Shown here: positions 1 through 8,415 of the stretch, one piece after another
Layout: the number at the start of each line of letters is the position of its first letter
How positions within the stretch are numbered: position 1 is the stretch's first letter
Position numbers and translations under genes: made by a program
The notes under the pieces: model-generated
Databases searched by the model: none
What the model was told of the DNA's origin: nothing
Seen by the model: only the letters and a program-made list of their open reading frames with translations
Source: Methanolobus mangrovi
GTDB lineage: Archaea > Halobacteriota > Methanosarcinia > Methanosarcinales > Methanosarcinaceae
Assembly: GCF_031312535.1 (NCBI RefSeq)
Contig: NZ_CP133594.1
Location: forward strand, 1,753,934-1,817,933
DNA: 64,000 nt
Direction of reading: 5' to 3'

Positions 1-159
1 GCGATGACATGCAGTACACTTGCGGGAATCTATGAGGATCTTATCATCTTCGATCCTGTAAACACCATAGGAACAGTTATCGACGCAACGCATACATTTC
101 ATGCACTGGTCACGGTCAATACTGATCTTGTACTTTAGGGGAACACTTCCAAGGCTCAT
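1..159 (-). CDS. Glutamate synthase-type iron-sulfur protein, N-terminal part (runs off the window)
   Basis: Partial gene. Reading the minus strand from the ATG at 157-159 gives MSLGSVPLKYKISIDRDQC and continues with a ferredoxin-like cysteine set: C-x2-C-x2-C-x3-C around residues 19-29, then a second set beginning at KCTACH. This matches the start of the archaeal glutamate synthase protein that carries a 4Fe-4S domain ahead of the FMN/glutamate synthase domain. It overlaps the preceding amidotransferase gene by ATGA, so the two are translationally coupled and probably form separate subunits of one glutamate synthase. A stand-alone ferredoxin is not excluded because the rest lies outside the window. 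Confidence 0.75.
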   Translation of the reverse strand, partial: MSLGSVPLKYKISIDRDQCMKCMRCVDNCSYGVYRIEDDKILIDSRKCTACHR

Positions 160-1208
160 ACTGTAACCCTCCCGATAACCGGTTCGCCTGCTCTTGGCAT
201 GTATATTGTCTTTACTTCAGGGTCCATTGTACGTATGGCGGCTTCTTCACTTGATATGTAAAGACGGGAACCGTTCTCTCCTACGACGAGAGGACGCAGC
301 TTTATCCTGTCAGTGAAACCTACGATACCATCCTTTGTAGCCACAACTATTGCAAAAGGACCGTTCATCAGTGCAGGTCCGTACGTAAGACGCAATGTGC
401 GCAGGAATTCCTCCTGCTTTTCCGGCATCTCATCGATCTCATCCCAGAATGGAGGAGCAAGTGCCGTAACAACTGTTTCAGATGGAAGTCCATGTTGCCT
501 TCCGAGAAGATCGAAAAGATAAGCTACAACTTCTGTGTCAGTTAACATGGTACACTGGTAACCATTACTTTCCACATAACGACGATTAGTGCCGTATGAA
601 GTTATCTCACCGTTGTGGACAACTGACCAGTCAAGGAGATTAAAAGGATGAGCGCCTCCCCACCATCCAGAAGTATTTGTTGGATAGCGGTTGTGTGCAA
701 GCCAGATGTAACCCTTGTAGTCCTCTATCCTGAAAAAGTTGGCTACATCCTCAGGCCAGCCGGCAGCTTTGAATACTCCCATATTTTTACCTGATGAGAA
801 TACCAGAGCACCTTTTACATCTGAATTTATGGACATCACAAGACGCTTGACATTATCATCGTCAGGATTTGTAGTACCAACCATAAGATCAGTATAAGGT
901 TTGAAGAAATATCTCCAGGAAATATGTTCCTTTTTGAGACCCGGTTGTTCATATGTTGGGATCTCTTCCTGATGAACGATCCTGCCCCATGTTTGCAGTA
1001 TCTTGTCCACCATGGTTTTTGGTTCTAGCAAATTATCAAAAAATACGTGGATGGCGTAGCAATCTGCATAGTCAGGGTATATACCATAAGCTACGTATCC
1101 TGCGCCTTCTCCACTTCCTCTTTCATCCATCAGACTCAGGGCTTCCTTAATACTGGAGCCGTCCATTCTGGACATTGTCCGATCGATTACGCCTATAATT
1201 CCGCACAT
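156..1208 (-). CDS. Glutamate synthase amidotransferase subunit (class II glutamine amidotransferase, GltB1-like)
   Basis: Predicted to release ammonia from glutamine for glutamate synthesis as the separate amidotransferase subunit of archaeal glutamate synthase. The chosen start gives MCGIIGVID, so the catalytic Cys becomes residue 2 after Met removal, as in all class II amidotransferases. An ATG 9 nt upstream (1217) would bury the Cys, and GTGATC lies just before the chosen ATG as a ribosome site. NRYPTNTSGWWGGAHPFN and the VVHNGEI segment form the glutamine pocket. At 350 aa it is the expected length. It is coupled (ATGA) to the iron-sulfur gene that follows and lies next to glnA, forming a GS-GOGAT locus. 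Confidence 0.88.
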   Translation of the reverse strand: MCGIIGVIDRTMSRMDGSSIKEALSLMDERGSGEGAGYVAYGIYPDYADCYAIHVFFDNLLEPKTMVDKILQTWGRIVHQEEIPTYEQPGLKKEHISWRYFFKPYTDLMVGTTNPDDDNVKRLVMSINSDVKGALVFSSGKNMGVFKAAGWPEDVANFFRIEDYKGYIWLAHNRYPTNTSGWWGGAHPFNLLDWSVVHNGEITSYGTNRRYVESNGYQCTMLTDTEVVAYLFDLLGRQHGLPSETVVTALAPPFWDEIDEMPEKQEEFLRTLRLTYGPALMNGPFAIVVATKDGIVGFTDRIKLRPLVVGENGSRLYISSEEAAIRTMDPEVKTIYMPRAGEPVIGRVTV

Positions 1209-1412
1209 GTTGATCACTATGAGTATTTATTCTTGGGGCTATGAGATAGTATTTACCTGATATGAATTTAACCATGCAAAAACCCATTCAGGAAAAGCCC
1301 AGAGTTGCGTGAACAACTTCTATTCACGTTTTAGCAGCAACAAGAAACACTGCTGACTTAAGATATGGATATATTATGTTGAAATATAAAGTGAAAGTAA
1401 GGGGAATTCCCC

Positions 1413-2753
1413 TTACAGTATGCTAAGGTAGGTGTCAAGTTCCCACTGGTGAACCTGTGCCTTGTAATCGTCCCACTGAGCGTTCTTTGCACTGAGATAG
1501 TTCTCGAACACGTGGTCTCCAACTACGTTCTTTACAAATTCACTGCCGGTCATGAGATCGATAGCTTCCTTAAGGTTGCCTGGCAGAGATTCAATACCTC
1601 TTGCTGCCCTGTCTGCTTCGGTGAGCTTGAATATGTTGACATCAGTTGATGCTGGTGCTTCCATTCCCTTCTCGATACCGTCAAGACCTGCGCTGAGCAT
1701 TGCTGCAAAGGCGAGGTATGGGTTACATGCAGGGTCAGGACATCTGAGCTCTACCCTTGTACCAAGGCCTCTTGATGCAGGAATCCTGATAAGGGAACTG
1801 CGGTTTGATGCAGACCATGTGCAGTAGATAGGAGCTTCATATCCAGGTACGAGCCTCTTGTATGAGTTTACAGTTGAGTTGGTGATTGCAGCGAACTCAC
1901 GAACGTGTGTGAGGAGACCTGCAATGTACTGCTTTGCAACTGTTGAAAGTTGGTCAGGAGTTTCTGGGTCATAGAATGCGTTCTTTCCGTCCTTCATGAG
2001 GGACTGGTTGGAGTGCATACCTGAACCGTTCACACCATAGAGTGGTTTTGGCATGAAACTTGCATAGTATCCCATATGATATGCAATGGATTTAACAACA
2101 TACTTGAAGGTTACAATGTTGTCACATGTGTTCAGCACATCGCCGAATCTGAAGTTGATCTCGTGCTGTGAAGGAGCGACCTCGTGGTGGGATGCTTCAA
2201 TTTTGAAGCCCATGTCTTCAAGAGCGAAGTCAATAGCTCTTCTTACATCCTGTGCCTTGTCAAGAGGAGCGAAATCGAAGTATCCTCCCTTGTCTGTGAG
2301 GTTTGTTGTTGGGTGACCTTTCTCATCGAGTTCAAAAAGGAAGAACTCAAGTTCAGGACCGGTGTTCATTGTGTATCCAAGCTCTGCTGCTTTTGCAACA
2401 GCCTGCTTCAGAACATATCTTGGGTCGCCCTCGAAAGGCTTTCCGTTTGGCCTGTATACATCACCAATGATACGAGCAACTGCACCTTCCTTTGGTCTCC
2501 ATGGGAGTAATCTGAAGGTGGTTGGATCTGGCATGAGGATCATATCGGATTCTTCGATCCTTGTAAATCCTTCAATTGATGAACCATCGAACATTACACC
2601 GTTCTCAAATGCACCTTCGAGATCTTCTGCAGGGATTGCCCAGCTTTTGATCATACCGAGGGTATCGGTGAATTGGGTTCTTATGAATTTGACATCGTTC
2701 TCGGTTACAGCCTGTAACACGTCTTCCTTCGTTACTGGATTTGCTTTTACCAT
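1413..2753 (-). CDS. glnA: Glutamine synthetase, type I
   Basis: ATP-dependent synthesis of glutamine from glutamate and ammonium in the cytoplasm. The 446-aa protein begins MVKANPVTKEDVLQAV. The longer frame to 2861 is unlikely because GGAG lies just before the ATG at 2753. Family motifs are MFDGSSIEGF (N-terminal beta-grasp latch), NGSGMHSNQSL (ATP region), NRSSLIRIPASRG and RVELRCPDPACNPY. The usual GSI-beta adenylylation tyrosine context near the C-terminus is not seen (the region reads IESLPGNLKEAI), so this looks like the GSI-alpha class, controlled by feedback and protein partners. Glutamate synthase genes follow on the same strand after about 200 bp. Confidence 0.97.
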   Translation of the reverse strand: MVKANPVTKEDVLQAVTENDVKFIRTQFTDTLGMIKSWAIPAEDLEGAFENGVMFDGSSIEGFTRIEESDMILMPDPTTFRLLPWRPKEGAVARIIGDVYRPNGKPFEGDPRYVLKQAVAKAAELGYTMNTGPELEFFLFELDEKGHPTTNLTDKGGYFDFAPLDKAQDVRRAIDFALEDMGFKIEASHHEVAPSQHEINFRFGDVLNTCDNIVTFKYVVKSIAYHMGYYASFMPKPLYGVNGSGMHSNQSLMKDGKNAFYDPETPDQLSTVAKQYIAGLLTHVREFAAITNSTVNSYKRLVPGYEAPIYCTWSASNRSSLIRIPASRGLGTRVELRCPDPACNPYLAFAAMLSAGLDGIEKGMEAPASTDVNIFKLTEADRAARGIESLPGNLKEAIDLMTGSEFVKNVVGDHVFENYLSAKNAQWDDYKAQVHQWELDTYLSIL

Positions 2754-3118
2754 TTTGACTACTCCTCTATTCACTACACTAAGGGGTGTGAGTAACCCAT
2801 TACCTATCAAGAGATATATATAGCTTGTTGTTTTTTGTGGAAAGAAAGATTCACTCCCCAAAGAAAAATAAAACCTGGTATCTATTAAAACTTCCCTCTA
2901 AAAAAGCACAATAAAACTAAAAAACAGGATTCTGAAAAATGTACGATACATCAGGAATCTAATATATAAGGCATTGAATTTTAAAACAGTGTTTCCTGCA
3001 AAACCATAAATTAAAGGAAAAAGGATGTCTATGTCTAATGTTGCCGCACCTTCGTGGAGGACTTGCGGAAGCTTTATCATTCTTGTAAAAATACTGATTT
3101 TAAGAAGCGAGATTGGAT
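2754..3118. other. Divergent intergenic region between glnA and hdrC, with glnA promoter signals
   Basis: No convincing gene. On the minus strand a TATA-like run (CTATATATATC, about 2811-2822) sits upstream of glnA. A short inverted repeat GTAA-N4-TTAC at 2792-2803 lies about where transcription would start, a plausible repressor position. The rest is AT-rich and presumably carries the hdrC promoter on the plus strand. The 95-codon minus frame at 2898-3185 overlaps hdrC and has no family resemblance, so it was not called. Confidence 0.45.
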
Positions 3119-3625
3119 ATGACAGACAAAAATACGGGCGAAACAGAAACCATGGAACGAATTCAAAATGCTTCCATTGATGCACTCAGATGTATCCAAT
3201 GCGGAGTGTGTAGTGGGAGTTGCCCTTCAGGAAGACATACAACCCTGAATATAAGGAAGCTTGTAAAAATAGCAGGCAAAAACACTGATATCCTGAATAA
3301 CAAAGAACTCTGGATGTGTACAACCTGCTACAATTGCCAGGAAAGATGCCCGAGAGATATAGGCATTGTAGACATATTACTCGATATAAGAGCTATTTCC
3401 GTACAGAATGGAAATATACATCCCGAACATAGAATAGTCTGTGAAATGCTGCTCGAATACGGTCATGCAGTACCTATTAATGAGCATACCCGAGCTAACA
3501 GAGTGAATATCGGACTGGAAGAACTGCCTGAGACCGTTCACAAGTATGAGGACGGGCTTGAAGAAGTAAAAAGTCTTCTTGCTTCGTGCGGGTTTAGAAA
3601 ACTGATCGAACAGAATGAAAGTTGA
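3119..3625 (+). CDS. hdrC: CoB-CoM heterodisulfide reductase subunit C (soluble type)
   Basis: Electron-transfer subunit with two 4Fe-4S clusters that passes electrons to HdrB in heterodisulfide (CoM-S-S-CoB) reduction. Two full cysteine motifs are visible: CIQCGVCSGSCPSG (about residues 25-38) and CTTCYNCQERCPRD (about 70-83). Length is 168 aa from the ATG at 3119; a TTG two codons earlier is a weaker alternative. hdrB follows after 9 nt, so the two form an operon. No hdrA is in the window, so the flavin subunit must be encoded elsewhere. Confidence 0.93.
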   Translation: MTDKNTGETETMERIQNASIDALRCIQCGVCSGSCPSGRHTTLNIRKLVKIAGKNTDILNNKELWMCTTCYNCQERCPRDIGIVDILLDIRAISVQNGNIHPEHRIVCEMLLEYGHAVPINEHTRANRVNIGLEELPETVHKYEDGLEEVKSLLASCGFRKLIEQNES

Positions 3626-3634
3626 TTTACCGGA

Positions 3635-4540
3635 ATGTGGAATATGAAAGAACTATCACTCTTTTTAGGATGTCTCGTGCCTAACAGATACCCGGGAATC
3701 GAACTGGCAACCAAATTATGTCTTGCCAAACTTGACATCGACTGCACAGACCTCGCAGGTGCTTCCTGTTGTCCTGCACCGGGAGTGTTCCGATCATTTG
3801 ACAGAACAACATGGCTGACGCTGGCAAGCCGTAATATAGTACTGTCAGAGCAAATGAATAGAGATATGCTTACTATCTGCAACGGATGCTTTAGCACACT
3901 TGCAGATGCAAACCGTAGTATAAAAGAAGATAAGGATTCAAAGGAAGATGTCAACAGGCACCTTGAGAAGATAGGAAAGGAAATAAAGGGCGATATTGAT
4001 GTCCGACATATTATAGAGTACCTGTACGAAGAGTACGGTCCTGAAAAGATCAGCTCCTACGTTGAAAGACAACTTGACATCAGGGTTGCAGTCCATTACG
4101 GTTGCCACCTCATAAAACCTACAAAGGAGAGAGGCCTAGGTAATTTTGAAAGACCAGGCTTTTTTGATGAACTTGTCACCGCACTTGGTGCAACAAGTGT
4201 TGAATACCCGGACAAGATGGCATGCTGCGGAGCCGGAGGAGGAGTGCGCTCCTCCATGAAAGACAAGTCATTGAAAATGACAGAAGCAAAGCTTTCAAGG
4301 ATAAAAGAAGCAGAAGTAGATTGCATAGTAAACTCGTGTCCTTTCTGCCATATGCAACTGGGCGAAGGACAATCAGAGATAAAAGAGCAGATGCAAATCG
4401 AGTATGACATTCCCGTACTTCATTACACACAACTTCTCGGACTTGCGCTGGGATTCCCTGCTGAAATGCTTGGAATTGACACAAACATAGAGAAGAACAG
4501 GAAATTTATGGATATACTGGATGCAGGAATGGAATGTTAA
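3635..4540 (+). CDS. hdrB: CoB-CoM heterodisulfide reductase subunit B (soluble type)
   Basis: Catalytic subunit for CoM-S-S-CoB reduction, carrying the noncubane 4Fe-4S clusters bound by CCG domains. Two such domains are visible: FLGC ... SCCPAPG ... CNGC in the N-terminal half, and YGCHL ... ACCGAGGG ... CPFCHMQL in the C-terminal half. The protein is about 300 aa, the family length. Start is ATG 3635 (GTTGAT upstream at suitable spacing) or ATG 3644, which would give MKELSLFLGC. It forms a two-gene operon with hdrC. Confidence 0.93.
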   Translation: MWNMKELSLFLGCLVPNRYPGIELATKLCLAKLDIDCTDLAGASCCPAPGVFRSFDRTTWLTLASRNIVLSEQMNRDMLTICNGCFSTLADANRSIKEDKDSKEDVNRHLEKIGKEIKGDIDVRHIIEYLYEEYGPEKISSYVERQLDIRVAVHYGCHLIKPTKERGLGNFERPGFFDELVTALGATSVEYPDKMACCGAGGGVRSSMKDKSLKMTEAKLSRIKEAEVDCIVNSCPFCHMQLGEGQSEIKEQMQIEYDIPVLHYTQLLGLALGFPAEMLGIDTNIEKNRKFMDILDAGMEC

Positions 4541-4649
4541 AAATGCATTTCCAGCATTTTATGGAAATATACTGCAATAATTCACACCGGAAACCTATTT
4601 CACCAATAACTTTAAGATATTGAATGTTATTACGTGAGTAGCACAACAT

Positions 4650-4724
4650 GAGCGTGTGGCCTAGTCAGGATATGGCGGCAGCCTCCTAAGCTGCAAGCCG
4701 GGGGTTCAAATCCCTTCACGCTCG
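4650..4724 (+). tRNA. tRNA-Arg (CCT anticodon)
   Basis: A 75-nt cloverleaf. The acceptor stem GAGCGTG/CACGCTC is fully paired with discriminator G. The anticodon stem GCAGC/GCTGC encloses loop CTCCTAA, so the anticodon is CCT (reads AGG, Arg). The T arm GGGGTTCAAATCCC is normal. A TATA-like CTTTAAGATAT lies about 35 nt upstream. CCA is not encoded. Confidence 0.95.
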
Positions 4725-4760
4725 CTATTTCTCTTTTTAACAATTACCGGAGATTGCTAA

Positions 4761-5213
4761 TTGATAATAAGAAAGGCTACTGTCAATGATATACCAGGAA
4801 TTAAGAGCATCATAGACCTTTATGCAAAACAGGAAAAGATGCTTCCACGATCATTGAGTGAACTGTATGAATTCACCCGCAGTTTTTATGTTTGTGAGAT
4901 GGACAATGACATAGTTGGCTGCTGTGCCCTCCAGGTAAGCTGGGAGGATATGGCAGAAGTAATGTCCTTTGCTGTGAAACCTGAGTATAGAGAACAGGGC
5001 ATCGGTACGGAACTTATCAATGCCTGCCTTAAAGAAGCAAAAGAACTTGGTATTAACAATGTGTTCACACTTACCTACGCAGTCCCATTCTTTGAGAAAC
5101 AGGGATTTGAGAAAATTGACAAACAAGAGCTACCACACAAAGTGTGGAGTGGATGTATAAAGTGTCCCAAGTTCCCAAATTGCGATGAAGTCGCAATGCT
5201 GCGAACTATATAA
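4761..5213 (+). CDS. GNAT N-acetyltransferase, ArgA-like
   Basis: Acetyl-CoA-dependent N-acetyltransferase of 150 aa. The acetyl-CoA loop is EYREQGIGTELI (about residues 76-87), and the C-terminal half keeps the fold's FFEKQGFEKI segment. The tail KVWSGCIKCPKFPNC with DEVAM is typical of the short archaeal and bacterial relatives of N-acetylglutamate synthase, so an arginine-pathway role is possible; argB lies 5 kb away. Start is TTG at 4761, with GGAG eight bases upstream. Substrate cannot be read from sequence. Confidence 0.8.
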   Translation: MIIRKATVNDIPGIKSIIDLYAKQEKMLPRSLSELYEFTRSFYVCEMDNDIVGCCALQVSWEDMAEVMSFAVKPEYREQGIGTELINACLKEAKELGINNVFTLTYAVPFFEKQGFEKIDKQELPHKVWSGCIKCPKFPNCDEVAMLRTI

Positions 5214-5244
5214 TTCATCTTCACCACCTGCATTATAATTGCAG

Positions 5245-5682
5245 TTACAGGGGCTTTTCAAAATACAAAGTCCCAGCTTCTTCTTTTACTATTTCAAACC
5301 CATTACTTAGATAGATAAAGATAGCTTTTTTGAGAGATGAATCTGTTTTCAATCTTACAAATGAATAGTTCTTTTTTGAAAAATCCAATGCAGCCAGAAA
5401 TAAAGCCAGACCAAGACCTTTCCCACGGCATTCTTTTTTCACATACAACCTTTTGACCTCACAATTACCTGAACCCAGATTCTTTACTGCAGATGTACCG
5501 ACAATCTCACCCTTGTACAAATATATGAAAAAAGCACCTCCCGCCCGGAGGTAATTTCCCCCGACATCATCCAGATCAGAGTCCTTTAATGGATCATATT
5601 CAAATCCTTCTCCTGAAAGCACACTGAGAACAAAAGCTCTTGTTCCGGAGGAATATTCAGAGGAGAAAGGAAATACACTCAT
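5245..5682 (-). CDS. GNAT family N-acetyltransferase
   Basis: A 145-aa single-domain acetyltransferase. The GNAT acetyl-CoA motif ECRGKGLGLALF is preceded by VKRLYVKK, as in many small-molecule acetyltransferases. The C-terminal segment AIFIYLSNGFEIVKEE is the usual last helix-strand. It starts in an ATGA overlap with the end of the upstream M20 amidohydrolase gene, so the two are coupled; an acetylation/deacylation pair acting on one substrate class is a reasonable but unproven inference. Confidence 0.8.
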   Translation of the reverse strand: MSVFPFSSEYSSGTRAFVLSVLSGEGFEYDPLKDSDLDDVGGNYLRAGGAFFIYLYKGEIVGTSAVKNLGSGNCEVKRLYVKKECRGKGLGLALFLAALDFSKKNYSFVRLKTDSSLKKAIFIYLSNGFEIVKEEAGTLYFEKPL

Positions 5683-6869
5683 TCCAGGTATGCTCCGGAA
5701 TTTTTAAGAAAATCAACAGCTACAGAATAGAGTAGTTCAACACCGGTAATTAATACATCCTCATCTATGTCAAAACTGGCTGAATGATTTCCTTCAACAA
5801 TACCTTTTTCCACATTCCTTGTTCCAATGATAGCATACATACCCGGAACTTCCTGCAGGTAGTAGGCAAAATCTTCTGCACCAAATATTGCTTTTGCATG
5901 AGTATTAACAATGGGAAATTTTGTTTTCAGCAACTTTGAAGCGGTGTCGGTGAAAAGAGGATCATTGAAAAGGACAGGATAACCGCGGTAAACTTCAAGT
6001 TCATAAGAAGGAACTCCATCAAATCCTTCCCTTGAATAGGAAACCATCAATGAATCAAGAATCGAAGACATCGTTTGTTCTATGGCATCAGTATCCATAT
6101 CATCGAATGTCCTGAAACTACCTACAAGTTCAAGCTCATCCGGCACCCTGTTGAATTGGCTACCACTATGGATAGTACCAAAACCAAGTACATAGTCCAA
6201 AGGACAAACCTTTTTGGATATCGAAGGATTTAGGGAGGATATAAATTCTGAAGCTACCTGAATCGGATCAATACAGTAATCAGGTATTGAATGGTGGCCG
6301 CCTTTTCCGAATATCTTCACTTTAAAGCGATTTGAACTTGCCATGAAAGGTCCGGGACGTATGTTTATGACACCGATATCAACATCACCGAATACATGAA
6401 GGCCGATAATGGCATCCACACCTTCAAGGCCGCCTTCGTCTATGATCCTCGACGCACCGCCAGGAGGAACTTCTTCAGCAGGCTGGAAGATAAATCTTAC
6501 AGTTCCGCAGATATCCTTGCGTCTTTCCTTTATGAGCCGGGCAACTCCAAGGACAATAGCCATATGTCCGTCGTGACCGCATGCATGCATCACTCCGGGA
6601 TTCTGTGAAATGTATTCTTTATTCAGAGCGGTCAGGGATTCTTCTGCCGCAAGTGCGTCAATGTCCGAACGGATGGCGATACACGGACCTGGGGTCCTGC
6701 CACGAACTTCTGCAATGACACCAGTGTCGGCAATCTTCCTGCAATTGATCCCAAGCTCTTCCAGTACCGACATTATAATTTCCTGCGTACCATACTCATG
6801 AAAACTCAGTTCCGGATTCCTGTGGAACTCCCTGCGAATATCCTGTACCCATTTTTCAAAGGATTGCAA
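5679..6869 (-). CDS. M20-family amidohydrolase (N-acyl amino acid or peptide deacylase)
   Basis: Predicted zinc or manganese amidohydrolase of 396 aa, related to N-acyl-L-amino-acid amidohydrolases and HipO-type carboxypeptidases. Metal and catalytic motifs are in order: HRNPELSFHEYGT, IRSDIDALAAEE, HACGHDGHMAIVLG, FQPAEEVPPGG, GLHVFGD and the C-terminal GAEDFAYYLQEVPG. The start MQSFEKWVQDIRREFHRNPE agrees with the family. It is followed on the same strand by a GNAT gene with a 4-nt overlap. The exact substrate is not determined. Confidence 0.88.
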   Translation of the reverse strand: MQSFEKWVQDIRREFHRNPELSFHEYGTQEIIMSVLEELGINCRKIADTGVIAEVRGRTPGPCIAIRSDIDALAAEESLTALNKEYISQNPGVMHACGHDGHMAIVLGVARLIKERRKDICGTVRFIFQPAEEVPPGGASRIIDEGGLEGVDAIIGLHVFGDVDIGVINIRPGPFMASSNRFKVKIFGKGGHHSIPDYCIDPIQVASEFISSLNPSISKKVCPLDYVLGFGTIHSGSQFNRVPDELELVGSFRTFDDMDTDAIEQTMSSILDSLMVSYSREGFDGVPSYELEVYRGYPVLFNDPLFTDTASKLLKTKFPIVNTHAKAIFGAEDFAYYLQEVPGMYAIIGTRNVEKGIVEGNHSASFDIDEDVLITGVELLYSVAVDFLKNSGAYLE

Positions 6870-7065
6870 ATCATTTCACCTTGCTGCGAATATGAAAATA
6901 TGAAAGTGCCGATCTCGACCAATATATCAGATAAAATGTTAGCATAAGTATATATCTGATTTGATATCTGCCTCATTCGGCCAGCACTATTTTTATGTAA
7001 AAAGGGAATTTACCTGTACAAATACTTACTGAGAAATGACTGAAAAATCACCAGGAAGGCTAAAT

Positions 7066-8007
7066 ATGATCAAAACACGACTTCGGGATTTCCTTGTTAC
7101 AAAAGATGACTGGATCTTTGCAGTTTCCGATTATTTTCATCCACACGGCATCAGATCAACACTAAGATACGTACCTGACGAGAATGGTGAGCGCGAACTT
7201 AACGGAATGCGCTATAAGAAATATGATTTTGATGTGTCTTTCGACTTCATGCGCAACAACCGTCCCGAATGGGTGGAGGATGTCCATGTAGTGCCTGAAG
7301 ACCAGATAAAAAAAGTGCTTCCGCCAACCAGCGCTATTGGAAAACTGTATGATTCCGATAAGAGAGTGGCCGTTGTTGTAGATACTCTTGAGAAGGCAGG
7401 CATCTGCCGGAATATGATGGGCGTTACCGGCTCACTTTTACCAGGACTCCAGAATGAAGGATCAGATATCGATTTTGTGGTCTACGGCGAGCAGTGGTTC
7501 ATTGCAAGGGATGCGATCGCAAAGGCAAAGACAGAACCAGGACCTATAGACGATATTGATTCGACGATGTGGAAAAAGATATACAACAAAAGAATCCCTG
7601 AGATCTCATTTGAGGAATTCATCACCCATGAGAAGAGAAAGGGTAACCGTGGAATGGTTGATGGCACATATTTCGACCTCCTCTTTGTCCGTGACTGGGA
7701 ACAGATAAAAGAGCCTACTTTGAGGGGAAAGGATATCGGAACTATGAAAATAGAAGCTAAGGTCACAAATGCAGATCTTGCCTTTGACAGCCCTTCAGTA
7801 TACAAAGTAGAACATGATGAGATAGACCACGTGCTTTCATACACGCACACCTATGCAGGACAGGCGCTTAAAGGAGAAACTATTGAAGCACAGGGTGTCG
7901 TTGAGCAGGTCGGCGACATTAAAAGACTGGTCGTTGGAACTTCCAGAGAACCAAAAGGCGAATGGATACGTTCACTCACGTTACTTGAAAAAGAAGGACT
8001 TATTTAA
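7066..8007 (+). CDS. Archaeal predicted nucleotidyltransferase (COG1665-like)
   Basis: About 313 aa. The central segment MGVTGSLLPGLQNEGSDIDF holds a nucleotidyltransferase-like GS...SDID signature (metal-binding Asp pair), and DLLFVRDW may supply the third carboxylate. This resembles conserved archaeal proteins annotated only as predicted nucleotidyltransferases. Start ATG 7066 is chosen because AGGAAGG precedes it at good spacing; an ATG at 7036 in the same frame has only a weak site. It is divergent from the M20 gene; no partner gene indicates a substrate. Confidence 0.7.
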   Translation: MIKTRLRDFLVTKDDWIFAVSDYFHPHGIRSTLRYVPDENGERELNGMRYKKYDFDVSFDFMRNNRPEWVEDVHVVPEDQIKKVLPPTSAIGKLYDSDKRVAVVVDTLEKAGICRNMMGVTGSLLPGLQNEGSDIDFVVYGEQWFIARDAIAKAKTEPGPIDDIDSTMWKKIYNKRIPEISFEEFITHEKRKGNRGMVDGTYFDLLFVRDWEQIKEPTLRGKDIGTMKIEAKVTNADLAFDSPSVYKVEHDEIDHVLSYTHTYAGQALKGETIEAQGVVEQVGDIKRLVVGTSREPKGEWIRSLTLLEKEGLI

Positions 8008-8032
8008 ATTAAAAAATAAACGATTGGCGGAT

Positions 8033-8350
8033 TTAACCTCCGCCAGTTACCTGTCCAACATCCGCAATGCCGTCATCGCCACCACCATAGGTACGCATAT
8101 AGGATTCAGCATCTGCAATGGAACTGCGTTCGGCCCTTTCTTCTTTAAGATCACTGACATCTGCAATAACAAGTGTTTCGGGTTTATAGTAAAGACCCGT
8201 AGCGTCCACAAGTACCCAGATGCCGTCCTCATCTTCCTTAAGATCGATAACCTTTCCAACTGTACCGGTATTCAGGTATCTTACTACAGAGTCAATTACA
8301 ATTGGGTTTCCGCCCATGTCCAGTGCTTCGATAGTTTTAGAATCTGCCAC
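8033..8350 (-). CDS. DUF2098-type small methanogen protein
   Basis: A 105-aa protein starting MADSKTIEALDMGGNPIVID. The body looks like a small beta-barrel (VRYLNTGTVGKVIDLKEDED, then a WVLVDATGLYYKPETLVI strand pair), followed by a charged stretch and a Gly-rich tail ending TGGG. I recognise it as the methanogen DUF2098 family; function unknown. It lies just downstream of mptA on the same strand (65 bp gap), suggesting a link to pterin metabolism or simple co-transcription. Confidence 0.7.
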   Translation of the reverse strand: MADSKTIEALDMGGNPIVIDSVVRYLNTGTVGKVIDLKEDEDGIWVLVDATGLYYKPETLVIADVSDLKEERAERSSIADAESYMRTYGGGDDGIADVGQVTGGG

Positions 8351-8415
8351 AGTGTAACTCCTGTAATTTACTCTTTGTAGATTATTATAGATATATGAAC
8401 CGGATGGAACAATGA

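Noticed and set aside
2898..3185. A 95-codon minus-strand ORF between glnA and hdrC
   Set aside because: It overlaps the hdrC start, has a biased hydrophobic composition from AT-rich DNA, no ribosome site and no recognisable family.
7853..8380. A 175-codon plus-strand ORF across the DUF2098-type gene
   Set aside because: It lies opposite a gene with a good start and family match and runs in from the end of the preceding gene; antisense shadow.
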